Shown here: positions 21,499 through 32,099 of the stretch, piece by piece
Numbering within the stretch: position 1 is the stretch's first letter
How the letters are laid out: every line of letters begins with the position of its first letter
DNA from: Gnetum montanum
Lineage: Eukaryota > Streptophyta > Gnetopsida > Gnetales > Gnetaceae
Reading direction: 5' to 3'
DNA: 64,000 nt
Assembly: GCA_015680685.1 (NCBI GenBank)
Contig: MNCI01008335.1
Span: forward strand, 495,486 to 559,485
Position numbers and translations under genes: made by a program
Notes under the pieces: model-generated
What the model saw: the letters and a program-made list of their open reading frames with translations, nothing else
Told to the model about the DNA's origin: nothing
The model's database searches: none

Positions 21499-24400
21499 GC
21501 TTCGTAGCTGCTTCTTGATCGTTTTTAGGTTTGGCGATGCATATGGACGAGGAGGCTTATTACAACATTCCTCTACGCTACCATCTCCTCCCTGGAAGGG
21601 TAGTTCAGCCCAAGTCAAGCTTTCATTGGCTACTATGTCAGCTTGTTCAATTGTTGGGACAGGAGTTTGATCTTTAGGGATTTCAATCTTCGAACCTTGT
21701 TCCATCTCTATGTTGTTGATGGCTTGAGGGGTCATCTTATCACTGTGGATGATCACTTCCCATCCCGCATAGGGCAAGTGGATTCCTTGGTGAATGGGTG
21801 ATGAGACAACCCTTAGTTGAGCCAACCAAGACCTCCCTAAGATTAGGTTGAAGCTGGGCATCTCCACAAAGACAATGAACACTGTGTTTGTAGGGAATTG
21901 ATCCCCTGCTACGAAGTTGATCTGTACTATTTCCTTAACTTGCACTCATGCTCCGTTAAATGACTTCAAACATGATGTTGTCGTGGGATTGATCTGATCG
22001 ACCAAATCCAGTTTTTTCACTATAGGAAATGGAATGACATTGGCAGCAGCCCCGTCATCTACATGTACTCTCCAGATCCTATATTGGCCAACTCAGATAG
22101 TGATGAACATGGGTGTTGTTGTCACCTGACCTTTTTCTAGGTCATCCTTAATGGACTTGTCATGGAATTCCAGTTGGGAATACTGTGGTTGTTCAGTAGT
22201 TGGGGGAAGCATGATCAAATGGATTTCTTCTTCATCCACTGGCAAGCTTTCGTCCATGGGTATGGATGTCAACATGTGAACCATGGCTTCACAATGCCTT
22301 TGGGATGTCATCAGCAAGTCATACAGGCTTAGCATTGTATTTTTCTATTTGAGAGCCTACTTGACTTGTATAAAAGCATCAAGGAGATTATGCCCACGAT
22401 CCGGTTGTTTGTTGCCCTTCTCTTCTTCCATTCGTCCCAAGAGACGGATCTCTCAGGGAGGAATGATTTCTGGTTGAGGACTGTGTTTTCTTGGGCAGAG
22501 AGAAGATGGTCACATCTATGTAACATCATCCTTTTCAGGGGGAGGAGAAGCTGAGGGTGCTGAGGAGAGAGGTGTAGGCTTAGGAAACCCTAGCGTAAGG
22601 CGGTCCTTGGCTACTTTGTCTATCTTACTCCCTTCTCCTCTCATTGTAGGTTGGGGTTGGGGCATTGAATTAGATGTTTTCCCCTGTGTAGTAGAAGTAG
22701 TTAATGACTTTGACACTCTAATGACAAAGGGTGCATTAGGTGTGGGCGCGGGCTAGGCTGCGGCTTTAACGACACTCAGTTATGGGATAGACGTCTGAGG
22801 CGGGACTCGTAAGAAAAAAGGTTGTTGTAGTTCCATGCCCATTGATGTCAATTGGTTTGTCATCTGAGGTAGGCGAGGAGGCATGCGCAGCACGAAGGGT
22901 TGCTTTAGCTGTGCTGGGCTATCACCTTCTGTACCTACTGCGTTGATAGTGTACCCTGCGTTATTTGCATTTAACGGGTCTTGGTACACATGCATACGCT
23001 GGTTTTCTAGATGAACCAAACTACTACTATCTAGGATGAACTTGCCTTGATTAATCATGCATTGAATGTCATCTTTCAATGCTCAGCAATAGTCTGTGTC
23101 ATGTCCACACAACTGTTGGTAGTCGTAGAAATAGTCCAGTTTGAAGTTTTTGGGAACTAGTGGTTCATTTGTGAGGGCCAAGGAGGGATTCTTGAGCAAT
23201 TCACAGTGCCTTCTATGGCATTTCAAACCCTCCTCGGACACCTTCTTGTGTCGAATGTGACCAATTCCTAGAAGTTTCTTTAGAAGTTCTGAAGGCTTTA
23301 CAGGTAGAGCCGTATATTTTGAGCGATCTTTATGCTCAAAATTAGGCTTTGGCTGAGACGATGTCTCAAGAGCCGATGCCATTTGTTGATTGATGTTGTT
23401 TGAGCTAGCCATAGCCTTAGTGGGAGCCGTAGCTATCCTTTTATTAATTTTTTTCTTTTTATCCTCTTCGGCTACGGCTGCTACTATTGTTACTGCAGCC
23501 TTGCCCTTGTCTTTGCTTTTGTTGTGGGCATTTTTATAGACCACATACGCTGGGTCTTTGCTAGCCTTTGCTGCGTCTTGGATGCTCTTAGTCTAAGTGA
23601 AAGCTTGGCTGAGGGAGTAGGGAGTGAGGTAATATAGTTTAGACTTAATGAAGTCATTGACTACCCCTTTGAAGATCGCCAACAGATGGGCCTCCACGAT
23701 GGGTTTATGGATTTTGTTCAAGGTGGCACTCCACTACTGTATAAACTTTTGGACTGGCTTGAGCAGATCTTGTTTAACTCCCATTAGCTAATCCAGTGTG
23801 ACCTTTTGTTTCAAGTTGTATTTGAAACGAGTTAGGAATTGAGTCAGCAGCTCTTCCAAGGTCGAGATAGAAGAGCATGGAAGTGCACGATACTAATCTA
23901 AAGCTTTACCCGTTAGGGACATAATGAAAACATGGATGATAGTATGTGGCCATTGTTGTAGCAACAACAACTCTGACCTGAAAGTAACTAGATGAGCATT
24001 GGGATCGCCTTCCCCATTATATTTCGTGAAATGGGGAAGTGGCATCCTAGGAGGTAGCAACAATATGGGTACTACCAGACTGATAGGATCGTCATGGTAG
24101 AAATCCTTTACCTGTATTGTGTCAAAACCAGTAGCTTTGAGGTGTTTAACCTCCTCGATAAAGGTTTGAATAAGTTGGAAGGCTTGATCCAGACCCGAGG
24201 GTGAAGAGTTTGGTTATGGAATAGCATGGGAAGCCATGATTGTTGGTGGGATAGAGGTAATGGCATGACCTATGAGCAATGTGGTTAGAACTGTCCCTGT
24301 AGACGGTACCACCTATGTCATCCACCACCTGACAGGTGATGTGGGCGGGACAACAACTATCGATTGTTCCATGGGGTACGCTGTTTACATAGCTAGGGGC

Positions 24401-25281
24401 ACAAACAATGACACTGTAGTAGGATTTACTACTTGTGAGGCTTGATGTGGATGATGATAAGCGATATGGGACATCTGTGTAGGCTGTGCTACCAGGGGTG
24501 ACGTACTTGGAGCCCACCACGCGGTAGTGGCGGGTCCTACCATTGATTGAGGTGGTACGGGGGCAGCTAGGATGAATGTAGGAGCTGTGTGTAGTTGCGA
24601 AGTGGGTACTACATGCACATATGGTAGTGTAGGTATAGGCATGCAATGCAATGGGTTCACTAACTGTGGCTGCGGAGGAATGGTCTGTGAAGGGACGACA
24701 TCCGGCAAGGGAGCCGGAGAGAAGAAATGTTGATGTGATGCTTACGTCACACGATCTGTAGTAGATAATGATAAAGGTGTAGTGACCATAACAAATGGTT
24801 TTGTAGGGGACGTTGTGGAGGGAGGAGCCATAACAAAGCTAGCATGACTACCTCCCTTGGAGTGGGCATCTAGGTCTTCTTGCACATCGTGGAACGCTTC
24901 ATCACGGAACACCACATCTCGTTGTTCCGTTGACGCCCTGGCCATTAACAGTTGATCCAAAATCCACTGCTACTGGTCCGTTAGGGGTATAGAAGCATTA
25001 AGTGAAGGAACGAATTCTTTCCCGTTATAGTAGATGAACTTGTATTCATGTTTCTCTTCAAGTTCCTATGGGTACATAGGCAGATTCGCCATAAGTTTTG
25101 CACAAAGGAAGTTGTAATGTTGTGTTTGCTAAGCATGCCCCTTAGGCTCTTTGTTTTGAATCCTGAGGGACCAGCGTAGCTGCACAGGGCTAGTCGGTGG
25201 CTCGACAGCAACTAGTGTAGCCTGCATCATCAAGGGGGTTTCGAGACTAGCGGTGGGAATGGCGGTAGTTGTCACAGCCAT
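21499..25281 (-). pseudogene. TAT-1 gag-protease
   Basis: One long degenerate frame of about 1260 codons starts at the ATG at 25281 (MAVTTTAIPTASLE) and ends in TAG after IKKQLRS at 21499. The N-terminal third is rich in Pro, Thr and Ser. The capsid part (about 24100-23600) reads PLPHFTKYNGEGDPNAHL and LTGKALD, typical of the plant retrotransposon gag domain. A basic stretch with KNAHNKSKDKGK follows, then CGHDTDYC as the zinc-binding remnant (about 23085). The protease end has FNLILGRSWLAQL (about 21850), the usual ILGRPWL. A handful of stops, at least partly from Gln and Trp codons, break it. It ends with its own stop before the antisense gene, so RT is not directly fused. Confidence 0.8.
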
Positions 25282-25513
25282 TCTCTATGCCACTATAAGA
25301 TAATGATAACAAGGATAAGGATCACAAAGGAAAAAGGGGGCTAAAGAAAAACATGGGCTTTCTGTCCTACTGGATTCTAGAGGAATTGTCGAAGTGACTG
25401 ATCTATACCACAAGATCACGTAAACAACCATGAAGGTATCACATTTGCATTAGTCGATAATGGGTACAGACACCTTATAGAACTACCCGTGAAATGTAGA
25501 TCGGAGGTTCAAG
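25282..25513 (-). other. TAT-1 5' untranslated leader
   Basis: About 230 bp between PBS and gag start codon, without a clear frame. Packaging signals would lie here, but none can be named from the text. Confidence 0.5.
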
Positions 25514-25531
25514 GCCCTCCTTCTAGCACCA
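25514..25531 (-). other. TAT-1 primer binding site
   Basis: The minus strand reads TGGTGCTAGAAGGAGGGCC six bases inside the LTR end (…TTACA then TTTTTC). TGG pairs with a tRNA CCA end. The tRNA-like match seems to continue to 25499: the plus strand reads GGTTCAAGGCC, close to the T-arm consensus, before TTCTAGCACCA. The tRNA species is not assigned. Confidence 0.75.
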
Positions 25532-25537
25532 GAAAAA

Positions 25538-26805
25538 TGTAACGATGGAAAACGTTGGTTGCTGGAAACACCGAGAGGATTTCTGTGTACACATTTCCAA
25601 CCCTAGATCCGTGCGAGGGCCATGCTGGAGAGAATGGATTCGAGGTGTCCTGAACGATCTTGCCAATTAGATAGGGACTTATTTAATCATTAAAATTATC
25701 ACTGATCGTATAATGAGAAGATAAATTAATGTAAAAATATAATATCAATTTGATGAGAAAATGAGATATGCTCCAAGATCGGATCTTGAAGACAATGACA
25801 ACGATGTAAACTATGCAAAATGACTGTAAAATCAATGTAAGTAAGGTGCCATGAATTAAAGAATTTGGGAAATGTACGATCCCAAGATCTTGGATTTATC
25901 TTATAGAAAAATATGATGAATACAATAGGATTTGTAAGCGGATTCCAGTTTGAACGAAGCGTCTACCACCAACAAGAAGCTATTTAGAGATTAAACAAGC
26001 AAGGGCTAATCTACCTTGTTCACTAGCCAATCTAGATGCAAGGGAGTCAATCTCGAAGCAAAATGTTCACTCATTTGAAATCTCTGACCAAAAGCTTCTC
26101 GTTGTCCCTGTCGATGCTCTTTTGTTGCCAGCTCTTTCTTGTCTTCTCGCTAATGTTTTTGCCAAAAATTGCCAACCCTTTGAGCATTATCCACCAGGGT
26201 ATTTATAAGAATAGGGTTAAGAGAAAAATACGGTTTAGATGATGCATGTCCTGGGTCAGCAAAATGTCGTTGACCTGATGTGCTATAGCTGAGGCTTGCA
26301 ACGTTACATTGTGCTATGCTCTGAAGCGTAGTATAGCATAACCACCCTTGTCTTTAGCATTGATGGACTCTTCGGTAGAAAACTATCCTATGGCTATGCT
26401 GCGATATGCTGGGAAGCATATCCTAGCATAATGAACCTACTACTTGAATTTTGTTATCCTTGTTGCTGCGGCTAATTTAGCTGTGCTGTCGCTTTATGCT
26501 GCATTATGTTGCGTTACACTGCATAGCGAAACGTAGCATAATACACCAAAAGTTAAGATATTTTGCAACATGACTAACTTGCAAAGTTGGAGTGTTGTCA
26601 CTGTGCATCCCTTGTTCTGTTTTGTCCTCCTGAAGTCCGCTACGCTGAGTTGCGTAGCATAGCGTAATAGCCCCTTAGCTGAAAAAGAAAACTTGTTGAG
26701 ATGTGCCCATTGCCCAGATATTTTGACACTGTACTTGTGAGGATCCTTGCCTAAAATTTGAGACTTTGCTGAATTACTGAGGTCTCAAAATTTCACGGTG
26801 TTTTA
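25538..26805 (-). repeat. TAT-1 5' LTR
   Basis: It begins TGTAACGATGG and ends GTGTTTTA on the plus strand (last CA mutated to TA), followed by GTATT. It is about 1.27 kb. Minus-strand TATA at 26197-26208 (TTATAAATACC). U3 array as in the 3' LTR. Some array motifs have lost CpG here (GCATA for GCGTA). Confidence 0.9.
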
Positions 26806-26810
26806 GTATT
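26806..26810. repeat. Target-site duplication of TAT-1, right copy (GTATT)
   Basis: Exact copy of 1858-1862. ATH-B shows the unoccupied site as TTTTTGTATGGGCAAGG near 55362. Confidence 0.9.
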
Positions 26811-28322
26811 GTTAAGGTCTTTTTGTTGACCACCTCATCAAGAGGTGATTCTTCCTCACTATCATAAAATTGGACTTCCCTCTTTTTGATGAAGGGATCC
26901 TTATTATATTTCTCTACACTTTCTCATTTTCTCAATTCTCCTTCCTCTTTTACTACCTACTCAATTAGCCTTTGTATCTAATGAGCTTTGAGTTTTGATG
27001 GTGTCCCTTCGGCATAAACCCCTAGAGTTCTGCTCATGTTTGATCTAAGTCCATTTATGATATGGAAAAGCTATTTCTGCTAAGAATAATTATGGTCATG
27101 GCATCGGTGTATGAGAGAATAGTATTTTCCCATGGTGGTGTCTAAGGGTTCATAGTTTTCTTGCTTCCATCCTTAGATATTCCATCTTAGATTAGATACT
27201 CTAAAGTATGCTTGATACTTATCATTAAATAGCTCTAGCATTGTACTCCACCTGCAGATAGATTCTGGCTCTAAGGACCAGTACTAGCTTTCTGCTTCCT
27301 TGATGAGTGTCCTAGGAAATAGCTTTAATTTCTACCAATCATTTTCAATGTTTTGTAAGGAATAGACATCATGAAAATCTTGAATATGTGTTTGTGGATC
27401 AAAGTTATATCCCCCCTCAAATCTAGGAATATTATTTATATTAAGTTGTCTGATCTAACTATCTCTCACATTCATAATTGGAATTTTTATAGCCTCTATA
27501 ATATTTATCATGCTTTGGGTTGCTAGTAAAGGCTCATCCTCATCATTATTTCATTGTCGCTGATGATGTCCTCTATTACCCCTTCATTCATTATGGGCTT
27601 GGTGATCATCATTATTGTTTCATTGTTCACCTTCATCATAGTTGTTCCTTCTACAACATTTTTCAGAATAAGAAGAGGAAGAAGAAAAAGATGCAAATGA
27701 AGAGGATGAAGAGGAAGGAGGACTACCACCACAATGGTGTATGCCAATTTCCCTTTAGTTGTCATGGCCATGTTCATTAGTTTTTTGATCTTCTTAATGC
27801 TTGTCCAAGCCCTTGCCTTGACTGCCATCTTTACCTGAACTTGGATTATTGATGGTGGAAGATAGATTCAAGGTTGCATCCCCATCACTAATAATAAGGG
27901 GTGGAGAATTCTCATGTTGAGAGCTCCCAAAGGGAGGATCCTCATTGTCATCTTGCTTCAACAAGAACAAGGGATTGGTGAACCATTTTTCTTTCACAAA
28001 CTCATGGTTCTTCTCCTGGTGTCAATCTCTCCTACGTTGTGTTTCAGTGGGACGGTAGTCCTGGTAGTGATAATCATGCATAACATACTCTTCTTGAAGA
28101 TCTTGTATGCCCAACTTCCTAATAGTTTGAAGTAGTATCATGGGCATAGATCGATCAAGAGGCATTACAAATGTTACCTTCCATATCATGCCATTGCAGT
28201 TGTTCATCCTGATGCAGGATGAAGGTGAAGTTAGAAACATACTTATCTAGATGAGTATGTACCACCTTGCATTCTTGAGGGATTGGTAGTTTAGTATCAT
28301 CACACATGTGAGAAGAAGAAAT
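26811..28322 (-). pseudogene. ATH-A gag, N-terminal part
   Basis: Minus-strand gag from about 28322 down to the TAT-1 insertion. It begins like ATH-B (M)SSSH, but the ATG is changed to ATT. It then has HTHLDKYVSNFTFILHQDE, close to the same place in ATH-B. The capsid region around 27300-27420 has the usual gag layout (a block on lengths like FHDVYSLQNIEND, then WY and LELF). It continues at 1862. Frequent stops exclude function. Confidence 0.65.
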
Positions 28323-28456
28323 TTTTCAACACAAATAAAATATTAATATGCTTATGTAATTAAATTTATTATGAAAATGATTTTGATCTTAGGGTTTGTC
28401 CAACAATGTTAATGATGTTCACTAAACCCCATATTGCACATGTATTAAACAAAAAG

Positions 28457-28476
28457 AGTCCTTGACAATGATGCCA
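28457..28476 (-). other. ATH-A primer binding site
   Basis: The minus strand reads TGGCATCATTGTCAAGGACT one base inside the LTR. It differs from the Athila-type tRNA-Asp site TGGCGCCGTTGCCGGGG only by transitions, as expected from cytosine deamination. Confidence 0.7.
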
Positions 28477-28477
28477 A

Positions 28478-29437
28478 TGATAAGTGGTGAAGGGTACCCC
28501 TATGCCCAACCATACGAATCATGAAGCATTCATACATGATTTAGTCGGATTCCGTGGACTCTATGTCTTAAGGTACACTAGTTTTTAGGAAGTGAACCTT
28601 ACCCTAACAATCATTCATTGTCTTTCCAATTTCACTTGTGATGTATAAAGGTATGGTTAAGTCTAATCAAGGCATATGATTTCTATTATTTTATGTTTTA
28701 TATTCCTTAGTGCTTAAGTAGAGAGATGAAGTAATTTAATAACTAATTTAACTTAACTACTTAACTAATCTCTAACTAGTCCTAACATAAGCATCTAATC
28801 CCACTTCCATACACGTCCTAAACCCATGTACCCACTACTGGGATTACCAAACACTATTCTACTAGGTGCACTAAGCAATAACGTTGCTGGGATTACTAAG
28901 TGACTACGTGTTTACACTTGAAGCGATTGTACTTATGTGTTTAATCTATTTAGCTTAATTAATTAACTAATTGCTTAAAGTCTAATTTAGCTTAATTAAT
29001 TACATAATTAATGAAAACAATAAATGCATAAATAAATCATTAATCTATTCTATGTGTTGCAAGGTTTGATCAAAAGGCTCATCTTTATTGCCATTCACAC
29101 TAGTGTGGTTCATGTACAATAGTGCTTGAATAAAGATCCATACAATTTCTAACTCCTACCCTAGGCACTTAGAGGAATATTTTAACTCTCAAATGGAAAA
29201 ATTGTAAGAGCTCTACTACTACTATGACTCGAGTAATCCATAAACATGTTTGTGAGCTCCTATTTATAGTTTTTATTACTAGGTTGCATTGATAGGGCCC
29301 CGTAGATGTAGCAAATGCTACGTCAACGTAGCCCCATTGATGGGTTAACACCATGTAGATGGGACCACATCGATGGAGGCCTGTTGATCAGGCCACATCA
29401 ATAGGGGCCCATTGATGTGACACATTGACACTCATCA
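28478..29437 (-). repeat. ATH-A 5' LTR
   Basis: It begins TGATAAG and ends CTCATCA on the plus strand, 960 bp. It matches the ATH-B LTRs by eye. Minus-strand TATA (CTATAAATAGG) is at about 29260-29272. U3 (29281-29425) is an array of ATTGATGGGGCC-like units. A block with ACTGGGATTACCAA repeats lies at 28836-28905. The 3' LTR is outside the window. Confidence 0.8.
29281..29425 (-). repeat. U3 short tandem array of ATH-A LTR
   Basis: Units such as CATTGATAGGGCCC, CCCATTGATGGG, CACATCGATGGAGGCC, CACATCAATAGGGGCCC and CCATTGATGTG follow each other at 14-20 bp. The ATH-B LTRs have the same kind of array at 45770-45840 and 57820-57940, with different lengths. Confidence 0.6.
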
Positions 29438-29442
29438 CCCTT

Positions 29443-30728
29443 AGACAAATAGCCAACACAAAACTTTCATAGAGCCTAATGGCCTATCAAAATCAAACCT
29501 TTAACATGTAAACCACATGTTATATACTCTAACTAAGTTAGCAATGGCTCATTGATAAATTATACCAATTTCTTCATCATCATCATCACCCTAGCCTTGT
29601 CCCAACAATATTATATTCTATTTTCCCATGAGTTATCGTAATTTTCTTATTTGATCCATGATAGAGGTGTATAATATTATGATATTGTGACATCCCATCC
29701 CTAGATGTCATGGAAAACATCAAATATATGATATATTAGACTTTATGTGTACAAATAAAATATACTAAATGCAAAATATATGTGATATTCAACAATGTAT
29801 AAAGACAATAATAGGAAAATGTAGAAAGAGAAAGAAAAGAATGCTTTATTGATATGGAATAGCATATCCAAATTGTGCTCTAAGAGTGTTCCTTAGGGTT
29901 TTCTTCATTTGGCATCTATCCCTTAGAGGCAATCTAGCATTGCCACCACAATCAGGCCTATAACCCAACTAGAAGGGATGGCTAGTCCATTTCCTATTCC
30001 ACTTCACCTAGCTTCCTGTGACTTGCTTGTACTGGCTCTACTACTTCATGCTTGGCACAACCTCTAACCTCAGGTATAAATGCCTTAGGTCAAATTTCCA
30101 AAGGTTACCTTAAGATACATGTCCATTATTACAACATGCCCTTTTAGGTCTTAATCACAACTACCCTTTCGAGTCTTGTTAAGATGATAATAACACTTGT
30201 TATGAAGAAACACCATATTCATTATGTAGTAGCATCATTTAGTAATGGGGATGTGATAGATATGATATAATTTTTCTATTTACAATTTTAACAAATAAGT
30301 TGTTTACCATATCAAGATATGTAATCTATTGATTAAGGTATGTTACTTACATTCTACAAGTTACAAGTTCAATTTCAATAGGCTACTAGTAAGATATATA
30401 AGCATGATATGAAAATTTTTTGAAAAAAATAACTTGAATAACAAAATCATAATATATTTACTTTTAAGGTTTAGAGGTTGTTAAAATCAAAACTATGACT
30501 ATAGGTAGTTAGTACATATTTAGTAAAATTGGATTCTTAGAATTATATTTTCCTAATGAGGGATAATGAGTTACTACAAGAATTTTTCTACTAACATTGA
30601 AATTTCTTCTAGTTCTTAGAAAGCAAAATTTTGTGATGTGTTCTTCTAGTAATGTTGTTTTAATTAAGATACATGCTTCTTTTTCCCTAATGATGTATAT
30701 AAATTATTGGTAGCTAATCTTATGTCAT
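29443..30728. other. Unassigned flank of ATH-A
   Basis: AT-rich text with no credible frame. A TGTGACATCCCATCCC at 29690 resembles the start of some plant LTRs, but no matching end was found. A SINE-like segment lies at 30320-30380. Confidence 0.4.
30320..30400 (+). repeat. SINE-like remnant 1
   Basis: GATTAAGGTATGTTACTTAC followed by ACAAGTTACAAGTTCAATTTCAATAGG resembles the tRNA-derived head of plant SINEs, with a decayed B box (GGTTCAANTCC). It aligns with 30835-30900. Confidence 0.3.
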
Positions 30729-30804
30729 TGATACTTGGTGAGTATACCTCACATCCAATCATATGAATATGTAAGCATCATAGCAAAGTATGCAATAAAA
30801 AATA

Positions 30805-30900
30805 TATGGGCTAGTTGGAATGTTTGGTGTAGTTCAAATGATCATAGGTTGTGTCTTCTTAATCATACAAGTACTAGGTTCGAATCAAATAGTTAAGTGA
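30805..30900 (+). repeat. SINE-like remnant 2
   Basis: GGGCTAGTTGGAATG (A-box-like) is followed by ACAAGTACTAGGTTCGAATC, which keeps a full B-box core GGTTCGAATC. It aligns with remnant 1 around the B box. Confidence 0.4.
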
Positions 30901-31114
30901 GATTGAGACATATCATGATGATGTTTTTTAAGCCCATTTTACTATATATAGATAGTAAAAATAGTAGAGGATCATTACCTAGAGATTGAATACTCATCCC
31001 ACCAAGGGTAGGTCTTGCAAGGGTTGATGGATGAGTGAAAGCCTAACCTTGTTTGGGTTACTATATCTAGGCTCAAATCCAAGTCTTACAACTTAAGAAA
31101 GAAGTTAATTACTA

Positions 31115-31245
31115 TCATTTCAAATGATGGTCCCTCAAAAATATTTTACTACTAAAAATAGAAACAATCATTGAACTCTGTCAACCTTCTAGTATGTTTT
31201 TTGATTCATGAGTTAATTGTTAGACTACTAGACCAACTAATGAGT
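31115..31245 (-). repeat. SINE-like remnant 3 (minus strand)
   Basis: The minus strand reads TTGGTCTAGTAGTCTAACAA then ACTCATGAATCAA, close to the tRNA-like head of plant SINEs. It sits just beside the ATH-C target site. Confidence 0.35.
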
Positions 31246-31252
31246 AGGAAAA

Positions 31253-31257
31253 CCAAG
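31253..31257. repeat. Target-site duplication of ATH-C, left copy (CCAAG)
   Basis: CCAAG before the LTR and CGAAG (40623-40627) after the other LTR agree at four of five bases, as expected for an old insertion. Confidence 0.6.
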
Positions 31258-32071
31258 TGATGAGTCATGTTTTATAGGAATATGATATTAGAGATGCATT
31301 ATTAGGTATCTAATATTGGGACACAACCTCCAATGTTGAGGATCAAATAACATCGCTTTGTGCTAGCCGATAAATACAACACTTGGGTGCATGGTTCACA
31401 TATAGATTTCAATAGATTTTAGAAGTAGACATAGAGAAGTTTTGTTAGTTTTTTTTCCAATGCATGCCCACAATGTGATGTTATGTGATTGTACGGCATC
31501 CTTATTTGAGTGCAATGTACTTGGACACGTTACATGTTCAAGAATAAAGATTAAGATTACTTCCATCATTACAACATCCACTTAGCTTTATTATTATTTT
31601 TAATTACTTAAAATATTACTATTTTCCTTAGTTAATGTTTATCAATTATTGTTGTTTATCATTTTCTATTAGTAGTGTTATCATTTGGTACTCCTAGTAA
31701 TAGTACACTTGGTAATCCCAGCGGTAGTTACATGAAGTTTAAGGCATGTATAGAAGGTTAGGAATTAGTACTCATCGCATGCAGAATATTTTAGAATTTA
31801 CTTTCCATTGTTAATTAGTTTAAATCATTTTTAATTAGTTTACCATTAGGATTAGCTTAAGGTCGAAACAAAATAAAAAATCATACGCCTCACTTTGGAC
31901 TAAACCTTACGTGACAAAGCTACCACTGGTCTAGGTGGAAAGACAACAAACTACAATCAAGACATAATGATTGAGATGCCACAACTAGTCCCATCCATAG
32001 AATTCAACTGGATCATGCATGAACACCTATGATTCGTATGGTTGGGTGTAACGAGTACCTTATCACCATCA
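31258..32071 (+). repeat. ATH-C 5' LTR
   Basis: It begins TGATGAGTCATG and ends ACCATCA, 814 bp. It matches 39754-40622 by eye. The TATA box is altered here (CCGATAAATAC at 31367). The repeated GGTAATCCCAG block is at 31683-31730. Confidence 0.85.
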
Positions 32072-32072
32072 T

Positions 32073-32090
32073 TGGCATGGTTGCTAGGGA
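32073..32090 (+). other. ATH-C primer binding site
   Basis: TGGCATGGTTGCTAGGGA, one base after the LTR. It is a decayed tRNA-Asp type site (TGGCGCCGTTGCCGGGGA). Most changes are transitions. Confidence 0.75.
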
Positions 32091-32099
32091 TGGTGCTAG

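Larger units (their letters stand above)
1863..26805 (-). mobile_element. TAT-1, Tat-lineage Ty3/gypsy retrotransposon with internal duplication
   Basis: Two LTRs (1863-3109 and 25538-26805) in the same orientation, GTATT target duplications, a PBS next to the right LTR and a purine tract next to the left LTR define a minus-strand element of 24,943 bp. Domain order on its strand is gag, protease, then RT, RNase H, a second RNase H-like domain, integrase with zinc finger, and a C-terminal GPF module. The second (archaeal-type) RNase H is a hallmark of the Tat clade. It is unusual in three ways: 7.9 kb of the 3' half is duplicated in tandem, a spliced gene sits on the opposite strand between protease and RT, and the 3' UTR holds a hairpin-repeat array. 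It is inserted in ATH-A gag. Confidence 0.93.
30729..31257 (-). repeat. Possible LTR fragment left of ATH-C
   Basis: TGATACTTGGTGAGTATACC and CACATCCAATCATATG resemble the left end of the ATH-type LTRs (TGATGAGTGGTGAAGGG, CACCCAATCATAC). It may be the left half of the LTR whose right half follows ATH-C at 40628, but the middle is too diverged to be sure. Confidence 0.3.

Noticed and set aside
24146-24646. 166-codon open frame rich in Ser/Thr/Tyr
   Set aside because: It overlaps the gag-protease frame of TAT-1 in another phase; the Pro-rich frame at 24385-24708 continues the gag reading.
27520-27828. Plus- and minus-strand ORFs rich in His/Lys/Met
   Set aside because: They are shadows of the decayed ATH-A gag; the pattern comes from the ATG/CAT-rich sequence.
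29690-30320. Possible solo LTR starting TGTGACATCCCATCCC with a TATA-like GGTATAAATGCC near 30075
   Set aside because: No CA end with a matching target duplication of GATAT could be found.
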